Notes: generated by a model not told the origin, from the letters alone. Counted from the first letter of the stretch, positions 8,787 to 17,264 are shown. The stretch is DNA of 64,000 nt from Mesorhizobium sp. ES1-4 (GCF_020164745.1 NZ_JAIUGV010000012.1:104822-168821), one strand, 5' to 3'. Numbers and translations: made by a program.

Positions 8787-9611
8787 TCAGCTCGACATGA
8801 AGCGACTGAGCCAGACGTCGTCAAGCAGCGAACGGGTCATGCCGCCGAATACCCATTCCCGGGCGCGGCTATGTCCGTAGGCGCCCGATACGATCAGATC
8901 GGCTTTGACCGAGCATACGAAGTCGCTCAGCGTTCCCTGCGCATCGACGGCCTTCAGCACTTCGGTGCGCGCCTTGACGCCATGGTGGAGCAGGAAGCCT
9001 GCCGCATCCTTGATTCCAGCTTCGATCCAATCGGTCGGCCGAGGGTCGATCGTCGCCAGGATCACCTCGTTCGCGGTCAGCATGAGCGGCATGGCGTCCG
9101 CCAGTGCCCTGCGCGCTTCACGCGTATCCTTCCATGCCACCACGATCTTGCGCGCCGGCAAATGCTCCGAGCCATGAGCGACGACAATCACCGGCCTGCC
9201 GGCGCGCAACACCACGGTCGCCGGATCCGCGGCTCTGTAGGAATCGCCGGTCAGTACCCCCTGCGAGGCGGTCGTCAGGACAAGATCGGCCGCGCGCGCG
9301 TTCAGGGCCACGGCGTGATTCGGTTTGTCCACCGCTCTTCGCCATTCCGTCACCACCGTACCGCCGGCAAGGCTGTCGAACTGTCCCTGCAGATCCTTGC
9401 AGCGCCGGAGGATTTCTTGCTTCGACTGCTGCCACAACTCGGCGGCCAGTTCGGCACCCTCTGGCGCCATTGTCACCGGCAGGGGGGCGTCGGCCGCGCA
9501 GCACCCGATCAGCCGGGCGCCGAACCTCTTGGCGAGATCGATTCCCACCTTGGCAATCGGTTCGATCGGACCGTCGATATCCACGTTCAAGAGGATGGAT
9601 TTGTAGGTCAT
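8787..9611 (-). CDS. Universal stress protein, tandem UspA domains
   Basis: The 274-residue protein has two UspA-type nucleotide-binding folds. The first begins MTYKSILLNVD, and the second ends with the ATP-loop signature GAYGHSRAREWVFGGMTRSL. ATG 9611 begins right at the first beta strand; the frame stays open further upstream but that part does not resemble a USP. A good FNR/FixK box is centred 68 nt upstream. It is clearly paralogous to the USP at 31295-32107 (shared VAWKDTREARRA and GAYGHSR segments). USPs of this type are commonly induced by oxygen limitation. The biochemical activity is unknown. Confidence 0.9.
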   Translation of the reverse strand: MTYKSILLNVDIDGPIEPIAKVGIDLAKRFGARLIGCCAADAPLPVTMAPEGAELAAELWQQSKQEILRRCKDLQGQFDSLAGGTVVTEWRRAVDKPNHAVALNARAADLVLTTASQGVLTGDSYRAADPATVVLRAGRPVIVVAHGSEHLPARKIVVAWKDTREARRALADAMPLMLTANEVILATIDPRPTDWIEAGIKDAAGFLLHHGVKARTEVLKAVDAQGTLSDFVCSVKADLIVSGAYGHSRAREWVFGGMTRSLLDDVWLSRFMSS

Positions 9612-9672
9612 GCGCCAGCGCCTGTTTTGCGTGTCCCGATGGCTGAAACTAGCTTGCGCGATTGGACTTGCC

Positions 9673-9686
9673 TTGACAGCGATCAA
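9673..9686 (-). promoter_or_regulatory. FNR/FixK box for the USP gene
   Basis: TTGACAGCGATCAA matches TTGAY-N4-RTCAA. A class II start site would leave a 27-nt leader before the USP start at 9611. Confidence 0.75.
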
Positions 9687-9802
9687 AGGAGGCACGGGAC
9701 TGTAAAATTCGCACGTCGGCGAACAATCGGCGCGCAATGCTGGATCTTCGTCGAGGGCATCCGCCGCCTTGCCCAGGTCAAATCGTACCGGAGCCGACCG
9801 GC

Positions 9803-9816
9803 TTGACCGGGATCAA
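9803..9816 (+). promoter_or_regulatory. FNR/FixK box for the small peptide-cytochrome c pair
   Basis: TTGACCGGGATCAA matches the consensus. A class II start near 9851 would give a 21-nt leader carrying the AAGGGA ribosome site. Confidence 0.75.
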
Positions 9817-9842
9817 TGTTCCGCGCAGCCGCCCTGTCATGC

Positions 9843-9856
9843 TTGGTCAGGATCAA
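9843..9856 (+). promoter_or_regulatory. Second, weaker FNR/FixK-like box over the predicted start site
   Basis: TTGGTCAGGATCAA differs at one key base of the left half. It lies 40 bp after the first box and covers the predicted transcription start, so it could repress or tune the promoter. It may also be chance. Confidence 0.35.
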
Positions 9857-9871
9857 TGAAGGGATCAGACC

Positions 9872-10060
9872 ATGTCCGCCGATATCGTTCTCTGGGGCGC
9901 CGTGCTTGGCTTTACCTACCTCGCCGCCATCGCGGTCTATTTCGAACTGGTATCGGCCGAGCGCTGCAGGGTGCCTTCGACCAGCCATGGCTTTGGCCGC
10001 CATGCACGCCCTCGGCAAGCGAGGACCAGGCACCGGCGTCGAGGCATCGCAGAGCCATGA
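9872..10060 (+). CDS. Small membrane peptide coupled to a cytochrome c
   Basis: This 62-codon frame has a good ribosome site (AAGGGA, 9 nt before ATG) and an FNR/FixK box at a fitting distance. The N-terminal part has one hydrophobic helix (VLWGAVLGFTYLAAIAVYF); the rest is Arg-rich and polar. Its stop overlaps the start of the cytochrome c gene as ATGA, pointing to translational coupling. I do not recognise a family. It could be a small subunit or assembly peptide for the cytochrome. The Arg-rich tail is unusual and could mean the frame is only a leader that couples translation. Confidence 0.55.
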   Translation: MSADIVLWGAVLGFTYLAAIAVYFELVSAERCRVPSTSHGFGRHARPRQARTRHRRRGIAEP

Positions 10061-10392
10061 AACCCCGTATTGTCCTTGGATCCTTTCTGTTCGGCGTTGC
10101 ACTCCTTTGGGCTTTCCCGGCTTCGGCTGGCGACAGTTTGCAAATCGCCGCCGGCAAGGCGCTGGTCGAGACAAACTGTTCGCGGTGCCATGCTGTTGGC
10201 CTGGCGGACAAAAGCACCCATCCGGATGCGCCACCCTTCCGGTCCTTGCATCGCCGCTATCCAATCGAGGATCTGCAAGAGGCGCTGGCCGAGGGTATCT
10301 CGACTGGCCATCCCGACATGCCGGAGTTTGTCGCCAAGCCCGACCAGATCGATGCCATTCTCACTTATATCGAGAGCCTTGGCCGGCACTGA
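10057..10392 (+). CDS. Small periplasmic c-type cytochrome
   Basis: The 111-residue precursor has an N-terminal signal peptide (MKPRIVLGSFLFGVALLWAFPASAG), then a single haem site CSRCH near residue 42 and a downstream Met (HPDMPEF) suitable as the axial ligand. This is the layout of a class I monohaem cytochrome c. It probably carries electrons in the periplasm, possibly to the cbb3 oxidase or nitrite reductase encoded in this window; that link is inferred. It is translated from an ATGA overlap with the small membrane peptide and shares its FNR/FixK-type promoter. Confidence 0.85.
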   Translation: MKPRIVLGSFLFGVALLWAFPASAGDSLQIAAGKALVETNCSRCHAVGLADKSTHPDAPPFRSLHRRYPIEDLQEALAEGISTGHPDMPEFVAKPDQIDAILTYIESLGRH

Positions 10393-10492
10393 CAAATTGA
10401 CCCTCGGCGCGGCGATCGCGCTGATGTGCCTCATCCATCGGCTGGGCGATCAATCCGCTTTCGTGGCGTGCGAGCCCAAGAGACCGAATTGC

Positions 10493-11398
10493 TTAGGGGT
10501 CGAACGAGGTGCCTTGCCGGCCTTTCACGATCGCAACGGCATCCTCGAGCCGACCGATCGCGGAGGGATTGCCGGTCGCCCGCACGAACTCTACCGCGGC
10601 ATCGATCTTCGGACCCATCGAGCCGGCCGAGAAATCTCGTCCCGATATCTCCGTTGCCCCGACGCGCCGTAGCGCGCGGGCATCCGGCGTACCGTATCCC
10701 ACATAGACGGCATCGACGTCAGTCAGCATAAGCAGCATGTCGGCCCTCAACTGGCGCGCCAGAAGCGAGCTCGCCAGATCCTTGTCGATGACTGCCTCCA
10801 CACCGGACAGGCTGCCGTCGGCGCGCGCGGTCACCGGGACGCCGCCGCCGCCGGTGCAAATGACGATGACATCGTGCCCCACCAGATAGGAGATGACCGC
10901 GGCTTCGAGGATCTCCAGCGGGCGTGGAGAGGGCACGACCCGACGCCATCCTTTGCCATCGGGTGCGATTGCCCAGCCGCGCTGCGCTGCAAGTCGTCTC
11001 GCGGTTTCCTCATCGTAGACAGGACCTATCGGCTTCGTGGGATGGACAAAGGCCGGATCGCCCGGATCGACTTTCACCTGGGTGAGCAATGTCGCGAACA
11101 GCCTCTGATGGACGAGGTTGCCGAGTTCCTGTTCGATCATGTAGCCGATCATGCCGGCGCTTTCGGCGCCGAGCACGTCGAGCGGAAAGGCACCAACGTC
11201 CGGGATCGCGGCCGACTGCAGGGCAAGCAGCCCGACCTGAGGGCCGTTGCCATGCGTGATCACGACCGAATGGCCTTCGCCAATCAGCGAGGCCAGGGCC
11301 GAAGCCGCGCGCCTGACATTGTCGCGTTGATTGTCGGCGGTCATCGGCTCACCGCGCCGCAACAGCGCGTTCCCGCCCAGGGCAACGACGATACGCAC
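10493..11398 (-). CDS. arcC: Carbamate kinase
   Basis: The last enzyme of the arginine deiminase pathway converts carbamoyl phosphate and ADP to ATP, CO2 and ammonia. The 301-residue protein shows amino-acid-kinase family motifs: VVALGGNALL at the N-terminus, HGNGPQVGLLALQ, and CTGGGGVPV in the middle. The length is standard. It is the last gene of arcDABC, starting one base after the arcB stop. ATP from arginine is useful when respiration is limited, which agrees with the FNR/FixK box in front of arcD. Confidence 0.95.
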   Translation of the reverse strand: MRIVVALGGNALLRRGEPMTADNQRDNVRRAASALASLIGEGHSVVITHGNGPQVGLLALQSAAIPDVGAFPLDVLGAESAGMIGYMIEQELGNLVHQRLFATLLTQVKVDPGDPAFVHPTKPIGPVYDEETARRLAAQRGWAIAPDGKGWRRVVPSPRPLEILEAAVISYLVGHDVIVICTGGGGVPVTARADGSLSGVEAVIDKDLASSLLARQLRADMLLMLTDVDAVYVGYGTPDARALRRVGATEISGRDFSAGSMGPKIDAAVEFVRATGNPSAIGRLEDAVAIVKGRQGTSFDP

Positions 11399-11399
11399 C

Positions 11400-12401
11400 T
11401 CAGTTGCCGATCGTGGCGACGAGCAGGGCCTTGATCGTGTGCATGCGGTTTTCCGCCTGGTCGAATACGATCGAGGCGGACGACTCGAACACCTCGTCGG
11501 TCACCTCCATGCAGTCGATGCCGTATTCCTTTGCCACGAAGGCGCCGACTTCCGTTTCGGTATCATGGAATGCCGGCAGGCAGTGCATGAACTTGGCGTG
11601 GGGGTTGCCCGTGGCTGTCATCACCTCGCTGGTGACCCGGTAAGGTGTCAACAGGCGGATGCGTTCGGCCCAGCCGGATGTGTCCTCGCCCATCGACATC
11701 CAAACATCGGTGTAGACGAAGTCGGTGTCCCGCACGCAACCCGTCACGTCTTCATCAAGCCTGAAACGGCCGCCGCTTTGCGCCGCCAGCTCCCTGACGT
11801 GGTTGCAGAATTCCTCGTCCGGCCAAAGCTCCCTTGGCGAGGCAATGCGCATGTCGATGCCGACCTTCGCCGCTCCCCGCGCCAGCGACATAGCGACATT
11901 GTCGCGTCCCTCGCCGACGAAGGTGACGGTCACGTCCGAAAGATGTTTGTGGGTGAACTCGCGCATCGTCATGAAATCGGCAAGGATCTGCGTCGGGTGC
12001 GCCTCGTCGGTCAGGCCGTTGTAGACCGGCACGCCGGCGTGCGCGGCAAGCACTTCGGCCTGGTGTTGGCCAAAGCCGCGATACTCGATGGCATCGTACA
12101 TACGGCCGAGCACGCGCGCCGTATCCTTCATGGATTCCTTGTGCCCGATATGGCTGCCGCTCGGGCCGAAATAGGTGACGTGGGCGCCTTGGTCATGGGC
12201 TGCCACCTCAAAACCCGTCCGGGTACGCGTCGAATCTTTTTCGAAGATCAGCGCAATGTTCTTTCTGGCAAGACGCGGTTTCTCATGTCCGGCAAGCTTG
12301 GCCGCCTTGAGATCGGTCGCCAGCTTGAGAAGGAAGCGAATCTCATCGGCGGTGAGATCGTCAAGGGTCAGGACGGAACGGCCGTGGAGGTTGATCGACA
12401 T
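11400..12401 (-). CDS. arcB: Ornithine carbamoyltransferase, catabolic
   Basis: The enzyme splits citrulline with phosphate into ornithine and carbamoyl phosphate when acting in arginine breakdown. The 333-residue protein has the carbamoyl phosphate motif STRTR (within FEKDSTRTRTGFEVA), the HPTQILAD segment, and the ornithine-side motif HCLPAFHD. The catabolic assignment rests on the operon: arcA upstream and arcC one base downstream. Confidence 0.95.
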   Translation of the reverse strand: MSINLHGRSVLTLDDLTADEIRFLLKLATDLKAAKLAGHEKPRLARKNIALIFEKDSTRTRTGFEVAAHDQGAHVTYFGPSGSHIGHKESMKDTARVLGRMYDAIEYRGFGQHQAEVLAAHAGVPVYNGLTDEAHPTQILADFMTMREFTHKHLSDVTVTFVGEGRDNVAMSLARGAAKVGIDMRIASPRELWPDEEFCNHVRELAAQSGGRFRLDEDVTGCVRDTDFVYTDVWMSMGEDTSGWAERIRLLTPYRVTSEVMTATGNPHAKFMHCLPAFHDTETEVGAFVAKEYGIDCMEVTDEVFESSASIVFDQAENRMHTIKALLVATIGN

Positions 12402-12419
12402 CGAGAAGTTCCTTTTTGG

Positions 12420-13634
12420 TCAGATCGCGTCGCGGACAATCGGGCAGGTCATGCAATGCCCGCCGCCACGGCCGCGACTGAGCTCAGCGCCCCCCACGGT
12501 GATGACTTCGATGCCTGCGCGGCGCAGAAGCGTGTTGGTGTAGACGTTGCGGTCGTAGCCGATGACAACACCGGGCTCGACCGCGACGACATTGTTGCCG
12601 TCGTCCCATTGCTCGCGCTCGGCCTCATAGCGGTCACCACCGGTGGCGATGATGCGCAGCGATTTCAGCCCGAGCGTCTCGGCAATGACCGTGGTGAACG
12701 GGTTTGTTTCCTCCGTGACCTCGACCGCCGCCTCGCCGTCGCCCGGCCGCAGCGTGAAGGCCCGCAAACGCTCGACCACCGGCGGGTACATGGTGACAAG
12801 GTCGCGGTCGCAGAAGGTAAGGACCGTGTCGAGATGCATGAAGCTGCGGTCGCGCGGCATCAAGGCCGCAATCACGCGCTTGGCTTCACCGGCCGCGAAC
12901 AGCCCGCGCGCGAGGTCGCCTACGGCCTGAGGCGTGGTACGTTCTCCCATGCCGACAAGAACCGTGCCCCCGCCGATCGGCATGACATCGCCGCCTTCGA
13001 GGCTGAGTCCAGTCCCCTGATTTGGCGAGACGAAGGGGACGCCGCTGTCGCGAAAGCGGGGATGAAAGCGATAGACGGCTTCGACATTGGCCGCTTCCGG
13101 CCGCCTCGCGGGCCAGTACATGGCGTTGACCGAGACCGATCCATAGATCCAGCAGGAACTGTCGCGGGTGAAAAGCTGGTTCGGCAGCGGCGGAAGCACG
13201 AAGTCCTGCGGGGCCAGCGTCCTCCCGGTCAGACCTTTGGGCTCGAATGGAAGCTCGGCGCGGGCGATGCCGCCGACAAGATGGGCGGCAAGCTGATCCG
13301 ACGGCAATTCGTTCAGCCATCCACGCATCTCGCCGACCATGTCGAGCCCCACCACGCCCGGATGAACGCGGCGGTCAAGGAGCCAGTCGCGGGCCTTGGC
13401 AATGTTCATCGTCGCTGCCAGGAGCTCCCCGAAGGAATGCACGAGCACGCCGCGTTCGCGCAAGGCATCGACAAAGACATCGTGCTCCTGGCGGGCTCGC
13501 TTGACCCACAACACGTCGTCGAAGAGGAGCGCCTTGCAGTTTTCCGGTGTCAGCCTGCGCAGGCTGAGATCCGGTCGATGGACCATCACCTCGCGCAGAC
13601 GGCCGACTTCGGAGTGGACACCCAGGTTCGTCAT
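12420..13634 (-). CDS. arcA: Arginine deiminase
   Basis: The enzyme hydrolyses arginine to citrulline and ammonia through a cysteine nucleophile. The 404-residue protein has the guanidine-modifying-enzyme fold signatures: FTRDSSCWI, SLEGGDVMPIG, the MHLDTV histidine segment, and the C-terminal GGGHCMTCPI with the catalytic Cys. It lies 13 nt after arcD and 18 nt before arcB on the same strand, so the four genes form one operon. Confidence 0.96.
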   Translation of the reverse strand: MTNLGVHSEVGRLREVMVHRPDLSLRRLTPENCKALLFDDVLWVKRARQEHDVFVDALRERGVLVHSFGELLAATMNIAKARDWLLDRRVHPGVVGLDMVGEMRGWLNELPSDQLAAHLVGGIARAELPFEPKGLTGRTLAPQDFVLPPLPNQLFTRDSSCWIYGSVSVNAMYWPARRPEAANVEAVYRFHPRFRDSGVPFVSPNQGTGLSLEGGDVMPIGGGTVLVGMGERTTPQAVGDLARGLFAAGEAKRVIAALMPRDRSFMHLDTVLTFCDRDLVTMYPPVVERLRAFTLRPGDGEAAVEVTEETNPFTTVIAETLGLKSLRIIATGGDRYEAEREQWDDGNNVVAVEPGVVIGYDRNVYTNTLLRRAGIEVITVGGAELSRGRGGGHCMTCPIVRDAI

Positions 13635-13647
13635 CGAGCCGACCCCT

Positions 13648-15114
13648 TCACAGGGCGCTGACGGCGCCGGTCCACATCTCGTAGGCGGCGAGAATGGCGA
13701 CGGCGACGAGGGCTACGGCGAGTGCCATTTCGACAGGGCGGAACACGCGTTGGTTGGTTTCGCGGCGCGCCCAGATGTAGAAGATGATGCCGGGCGCATA
13801 GAGGATCGCGCACATGAACAGGTAGGCGGGCCCGGCCGCATAGACGAGCCACAGGCCGTAGACCGTTGCCAGCGACCCGGCGATGAGCGGACCGGTGCGC
13901 TGTTCGCCACTCTTATAGCTCTCGCCGGTCAGCGCGAGCTTGGCCGCGTAGGCACCGGAAAAGATGTAAGGCACCAGGATCGCGGCCGAGGCGATGTAGA
14001 ACAACCCCTGGTAAGTGCTCTGGGCGAAGAGCGTGATCACCAGGAATGCCTGGACGAGCAGGTTGGTGATCAGAAGTGAGGTCGACGGCACGCCGCGTTC
14101 GTTTTCGAGGCCGAAGAATTTCGGCATCGTCCCGTCCTTGGCGGCGACATGCGGAATTTCGGCGGCAAGCAACGTCCAGCTGAGGAAGGCGCCGGTCACC
14201 GACACCACAAGCGCGACGTTGATCAGGATAGCACCCCAGGGGCCGACAACCGCTTCCAGCACGCCGGCCATCGACGGGTTCTTCAGCGCGGCGAGCTCGG
14301 GCTGGCTCAAGATGCCGAGCGACAGCAGCGACACCAGGGCGTAGAGCGCGAGGCAGGTGAAGAAGCCGAGCACTGTCGCCGTGGCGATGTCCTTGCGGCG
14401 CTCGGCCCGGCCGGAAAAGACGCTGGCGCCTTCAATGCCGATGAACACCCACAGGGTCACCAGCATCGTGCTTTTCACCTGTGCGGCGATCGACCCGAGA
14501 CTGGCGCTGCCCAGACCGGTGAAGTCCAGCGACCAGACCTGCAGTTTGAAGGCAACAGCGACAACCCCGACGAACAGGACGATCGGAGCGATTTTTGCCA
14601 CGGTCACAATAAGGTTCACGACGGCGGCTTGCCGGATTCCCGCGAGGATCAGGAAGTGGATCAGCCACAGCAGGACCGATGCGCCGAGCACCGCCTGCCA
14701 GGTATTTCCATCACCAAAGGCCGGAAAGAAATAGGACAGGGCGCTGAACACGATCACCGCGTAGGAAACGTTGCCGACCCAGGCGCTGATCCAGTAGCCC
14801 CACGCGCTGTTGAAGCCGATGAAGGGGCCGAAGCCGGCCTTGGCGTAAGCGTATGGGCCCGCGTCGAGCTCGGGCTTGCGGGTTGCAAGCGATTGATAGA
14901 CGAAGACCAGCGCCAGCATGCCGACGGCGGTGATCGCCCAGCCAATCAGGATGGCCAGGGGAGCAGCACCAGCCGCCATGTTCTGCGGCAGGCTGAACAC
15001 GCCGGAGCCGACCATCGAACCGATCACGAGTGCGGTCAGGGAACCCAGTCGAAGTCTCGTTGGCGCCGCGGTGTCGACTTTCCGAACGGGAATGTTGATA
15101 TCGGCCGTTGTCAT
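13648..15114 (-). CDS. arcD: Arginine/ornithine antiporter (APC family)
   Basis: This is an inner-membrane exchanger bringing in arginine and exporting ornithine. The 488-residue protein has about twelve hydrophobic helices. It starts with the APC motif GSMVGSGVFSLPQNMA in helix 1, followed by DAGPYAYAKAGFGPFIG, both typical of the basic amino acid/polyamine antiporter group. ATG 15114 is chosen because GGGGAGAG lies just upstream and because homologues start shortly before helix 1; the open frame extends to 15192, inside the operator. It is the first gene of arcDABC, with an FNR/FixK box centred 71 nt upstream. Confidence 0.93.
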   Translation of the reverse strand: MTTADINIPVRKVDTAAPTRLRLGSLTALVIGSMVGSGVFSLPQNMAAGAAPLAILIGWAITAVGMLALVFVYQSLATRKPELDAGPYAYAKAGFGPFIGFNSAWGYWISAWVGNVSYAVIVFSALSYFFPAFGDGNTWQAVLGASVLLWLIHFLILAGIRQAAVVNLIVTVAKIAPIVLFVGVVAVAFKLQVWSLDFTGLGSASLGSIAAQVKSTMLVTLWVFIGIEGASVFSGRAERRKDIATATVLGFFTCLALYALVSLLSLGILSQPELAALKNPSMAGVLEAVVGPWGAILINVALVVSVTGAFLSWTLLAAEIPHVAAKDGTMPKFFGLENERGVPSTSLLITNLLVQAFLVITLFAQSTYQGLFYIASAAILVPYIFSGAYAAKLALTGESYKSGEQRTGPLIAGSLATVYGLWLVYAAGPAYLFMCAILYAPGIIFYIWARRETNQRVFRPVEMALAVALVAVAILAAYEMWTGAVSAL

Positions 15115-15178
15115 GATGCTCTCCCCAATTTGAAGGCTCTGATGGAAGGCAATCAACAGGAAGACAGGGCTGCCAGCT

Positions 15179-15192
15179 TTGACGCCGGTCAA
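15179..15192 (-). promoter_or_regulatory. FNR/FixK box for arcDABC
   Basis: TTGACGCCGGTCAA matches the consensus. A class II start would give a leader of about 30 nt before arcD. It lies back to back with the BON-protein box 67 bp away, so each divergent gene has its own operator. Confidence 0.75.
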
Positions 15193-15258
15193 AAAGCAAA
15201 CGATTTCCTATTTGTGGGCCGAGAGACAATCCCTGTATTTCGCGCGACCGGAATTCAT

Positions 15259-15272
15259 TTGATCCTTATCAA
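15259..15272 (+). promoter_or_regulatory. FNR/FixK box for the BON protein gene
   Basis: TTGATCCTTATCAA is a perfect FNR/FixK consensus. The predicted leader is 43 nt. Confidence 0.8.
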
Positions 15273-15349
15273 CGCCGAGCCGAGCTCGCCCCTCCATAGT
15301 CACACTTTCAATCGAGCGGGCGCGCCTCGCTTCGAGCAGAGGTGTGGCC

Positions 15350-15997
15350 ATGAACAGCATTGCGTTGAGACAGGATGTAATCGATGAACTGGACTTCGAA
15401 CCCAGCATCGATGCGGCCAATATAGGCGTCGCGGTCGACAAGGGTGTCGTGACCTTGACCGGACATGTTCCGACCTTCGCGCAGAAGGCCACGGCCGAAG
15501 ATGCCGTTCGTCGCGTCAAGGGCGTACGAGGCATCGCGGAAGAAATCGAAGTCCGCCCTGTCGGCACCAATGTGACGGCCGACGACGAAATTGCAAAGCA
15601 AGCCCTGCACTCGATCAGCTGGAACACGGCCGTTCCCGACGGGGCGGTGCGGGTGAGAGTCGAGGGCGGGTGGGTGACGCTTACGGGAAAAGTCGAGTGG
15701 CAATACCAGAAAGCCATCGCCGCTGCCGTCATCCGGTACCTGACAGGCGTGCTTGGCGTCTCCAACGAGATCGAGTTGAAACCGCAGGCAGCTGCGTCGG
15801 ATGTGAAGAAGCGCATCGAAGACGCGTTGAAACGAAGTGCCGAAGTCGAGTCGAAAGCGATCGAGGTCGAGGTCTCCGACGGCAAGGTCACCTTGAAGGG
15901 CAAGGTCGACAGTTGGGCGGGGCGTCGCACCATAGAGCGAGCCGCCTGGGCGGTGCCGGGCGTGCGGATGGTTGAAGACCATATTACAATCGCCTGA
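15350..15997 (+). CDS. BON-domain protein with three BON repeats
   Basis: The 215-residue protein consists of three consecutive BON modules (about residues 10-70, 80-145 and 150-215), each with the pattern of a beta strand, a V.L.G.V turn (for example GVVTLTGHV, GWVTLTGKV, GKVTLKGKV) and a helix. There is no signal peptide, so it should be cytoplasmic or membrane associated. BON domains are thought to bind membranes or lipids; in OsmY-like proteins they serve envelope stress. ATG 15350 has AGAGG 7 nt upstream; GTG 15344 is an alternative. A perfect FNR/FixK box precedes it. An alcohol dehydrogenase remnant begins directly after its stop. Confidence 0.85.
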   Translation: MNSIALRQDVIDELDFEPSIDAANIGVAVDKGVVTLTGHVPTFAQKATAEDAVRRVKGVRGIAEEIEVRPVGTNVTADDEIAKQALHSISWNTAVPDGAVRVRVEGGWVTLTGKVEWQYQKAIAAAVIRYLTGVLGVSNEIELKPQAAASDVKKRIEDALKRSAEVESKAIEVEVSDGKVTLKGKVDSWAGRRTIERAAWAVPGVRMVEDHITIA

Positions 15998-16000
15998 TGC

Positions 16001-16178
16001 ATCGAACTGGTGTCAGTCGCAAACCTGACGCGCCGCGACGCGGAAGAGTTCTTGCCGTGGCGAAGCGCGCGCGGGGGTTCGCACGCATACCCAGGTCTAC
16101 CCGCTGGAACAGGCCAACCAGGCGTTGGATGATCTGAGGCAAGGGCGATTGAGCGGCGCCGCCGTGCTGGTGCCGTGA
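16001..16178 (+). pseudogene. Remnant of a zinc-type alcohol dehydrogenase C-terminus
   Basis: Two frames together encode the end of an AdhP-like alcohol dehydrogenase. The first (16001-16054) reads IELVSVANLTRRDAEEFL. After a frameshift near 16055 the second reads VRTHTQVYPLEQANQALDD and then RQGRLSGAAVLVP before TGA at 16176-16178. The order and spacing agree with the last 60 residues of the family. No upstream part is visible: the BON gene occupies the preceding DNA. It therefore looks like the 3' scar of a lost gene, perhaps once another fermentation gene in this island. Confidence 0.75.
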
Positions 16179-16249
16179 ATGTTCAAGGGCGTTGACCGGC
16201 ACTCACGCCCGGCGATCGGCGAGATCGGGCTTGGCGCACTGACCGATCG

Positions 16250-16846
16250 TCAGGCGATGTCGGCCGGTGCGGCCTTGCGTTTTCGCCCGGTGATCATGGC
16301 CCGGACCAGGTTTTCGCGGTGGCGAAGGCTTGCCAGGGCAACCCCTCCGATGTGCAGCAAGACAAGCAGCAGCAGGCCGTGCGCAGCGAGGCTATGCGCC
16401 GCCTCGACCCACGATACGCCGAAATAGGCGTCCGTCGTCATCAGCCAGCCGGTCAGCGCGGTCGACCCCATAGCCACCATCAGCACGATCACCATCGCAC
16501 CGCCGGCGGGATTGTGGCCGATGTAACGGGCTTCGCGGCCGCTCAGTATTGCCGCGAGATAGCGCAGCACCGTCGCCGGGTGGCGCACGAATTGCGAGAA
16601 CCGCGCGTAGTGCGTGCCCAGGACACCCCATAGGAGCCGCATTGCGACCAGCGCGGCGGCGGCGTAGCCGGCCCAATGGTGAAGGACCTCCGAGGAGTGA
16701 GAGGTGAACCAGGCGGTAATGAAGCTGAGCACCAGCGCCCAGTGGAAGCTCCGCACGACCCGGTCCCAGACGCGCACCATCTCCGGGGATGGATGCGCGT
16801 CCGTGATTGCCGAAGCACCCGGATCAATTCTCGCCGGCTTCGGCAT
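16250..16846 (-). CDS. Cytochrome b561-type membrane protein (copy 1)
   Basis: The protein of about 198 residues has four hydrophobic helices and the diheme cytochrome b561 (bacterial/Ni-hydrogenase) pattern: RVVRSFHWALV with the first His, HHWAGYAAAALVAMRLLWG, and AAHGLLLLVLLHIGGV with later His ligands. It probably moves electrons through the inner membrane. The start is uncertain: ATG 16846 overlaps the PepSY gene end by 23 nt, which suggests coupling; a later start before RVWDRVVR is also possible. It pairs with the upstream PepSY protein, just as a second b561 pairs with a PepSY gene at 52848-53802. Confidence 0.85.
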   Translation of the reverse strand: MPKPARIDPGASAITDAHPSPEMVRVWDRVVRSFHWALVLSFITAWFTSHSSEVLHHWAGYAAAALVAMRLLWGVLGTHYARFSQFVRHPATVLRYLAAILSGREARYIGHNPAGGAMVIVLMVAMGSTALTGWLMTTDAYFGVSWVEAAHSLAAHGLLLLVLLHIGGVALASLRHRENLVRAMITGRKRKAAPADIA

Positions 16847-17102
16847 TGTCCAGCTTTTCAAGGGTCTCGGCATTGTAGGCCAGGTTCACTTTCTTGCCGG
16901 CCTTGTCGACCGCGTAGACTTCGTAGCAGCCCTTCTCGACCTTGATCTGGCGAACGGTGAGGCCTTCGCCGGTCAATTGCGTTTCGAGCGTTGCCTTGGG
17001 CTTGAACTGCGATTTCGGCGCGGTGCTGCAGCTGCCGCCAGCGGCGAGGGCTGGCCCGGCAATTGATCCTGCCAGGGCGGCTAGCATGAGTGTGCGGTAC
17101 AT
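16824..17102 (-). CDS. Small exported PepSY-type protein (copy 1)
   Basis: The 92-residue precursor has a signal peptide (MYRTLMLAALAGSIAGPALA) and one small domain, LTGEGLTVRQIKVEKGCYEVYAVDKAGKKV, that fits the PepSY fold. ATG 17102 has GGAG 6-8 nt upstream. It overlaps the cytochrome b561 gene, so the two are probably co-expressed. PepSY proteins next to b561 genes are common and may act as periplasmic partners. An 11-bp-spaced direct repeat at 17208-17225 lies about 115 nt upstream and is shared with the 52-59 kb electron-transfer genes. Confidence 0.75.
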   Translation of the reverse strand: MYRTLMLAALAGSIAGPALAAGGSCSTAPKSQFKPKATLETQLTGEGLTVRQIKVEKGCYEVYAVDKAGKKVNLAYNAETLEKLDNAEAGEN

Positions 17103-17207
17103 GATGGCTCCATTCTGAAGACGCCGATGTTGCGCCTGTGGGTGGGATTCGGATCGGCTTTGTTGGACGGCGATATGGCCGTCATTGGTACGGCATAGCC
17201 AATCCAA

Positions 17208-17225
17208 GCTGACAATCGGCTGACA
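17208..17225 (-). promoter_or_regulatory. Direct-repeat operator, site A (OmpR-type spacing)
   Basis: On the PepSY gene strand it reads TGTCAGC-CGAT-TGTCAGC: two identical heptamers 11 bp apart, the spacing typical of OmpR-family response regulators. Related sites occur at 52658-52675, 52777-52794 and 59096-59113, near the response regulator encoded at 53799. Confidence 0.6.
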
Positions 17226-17264
17226 GTCTCACCGGTCGCAGTCTCATTGGTCGGCGCCGGTGGT

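Noticed and set aside
11331..13661. 776-codon plus-strand frame across arcB and arcA
   Set aside because: The opposite strand encodes clear arcB and arcA; the frame product has no recognisable domain and is a shadow.
14149..15387. 412-codon plus-strand frame across arcD
   Set aside because: Antisense to the arginine/ornithine antiporter and spans two operators; no protein features.
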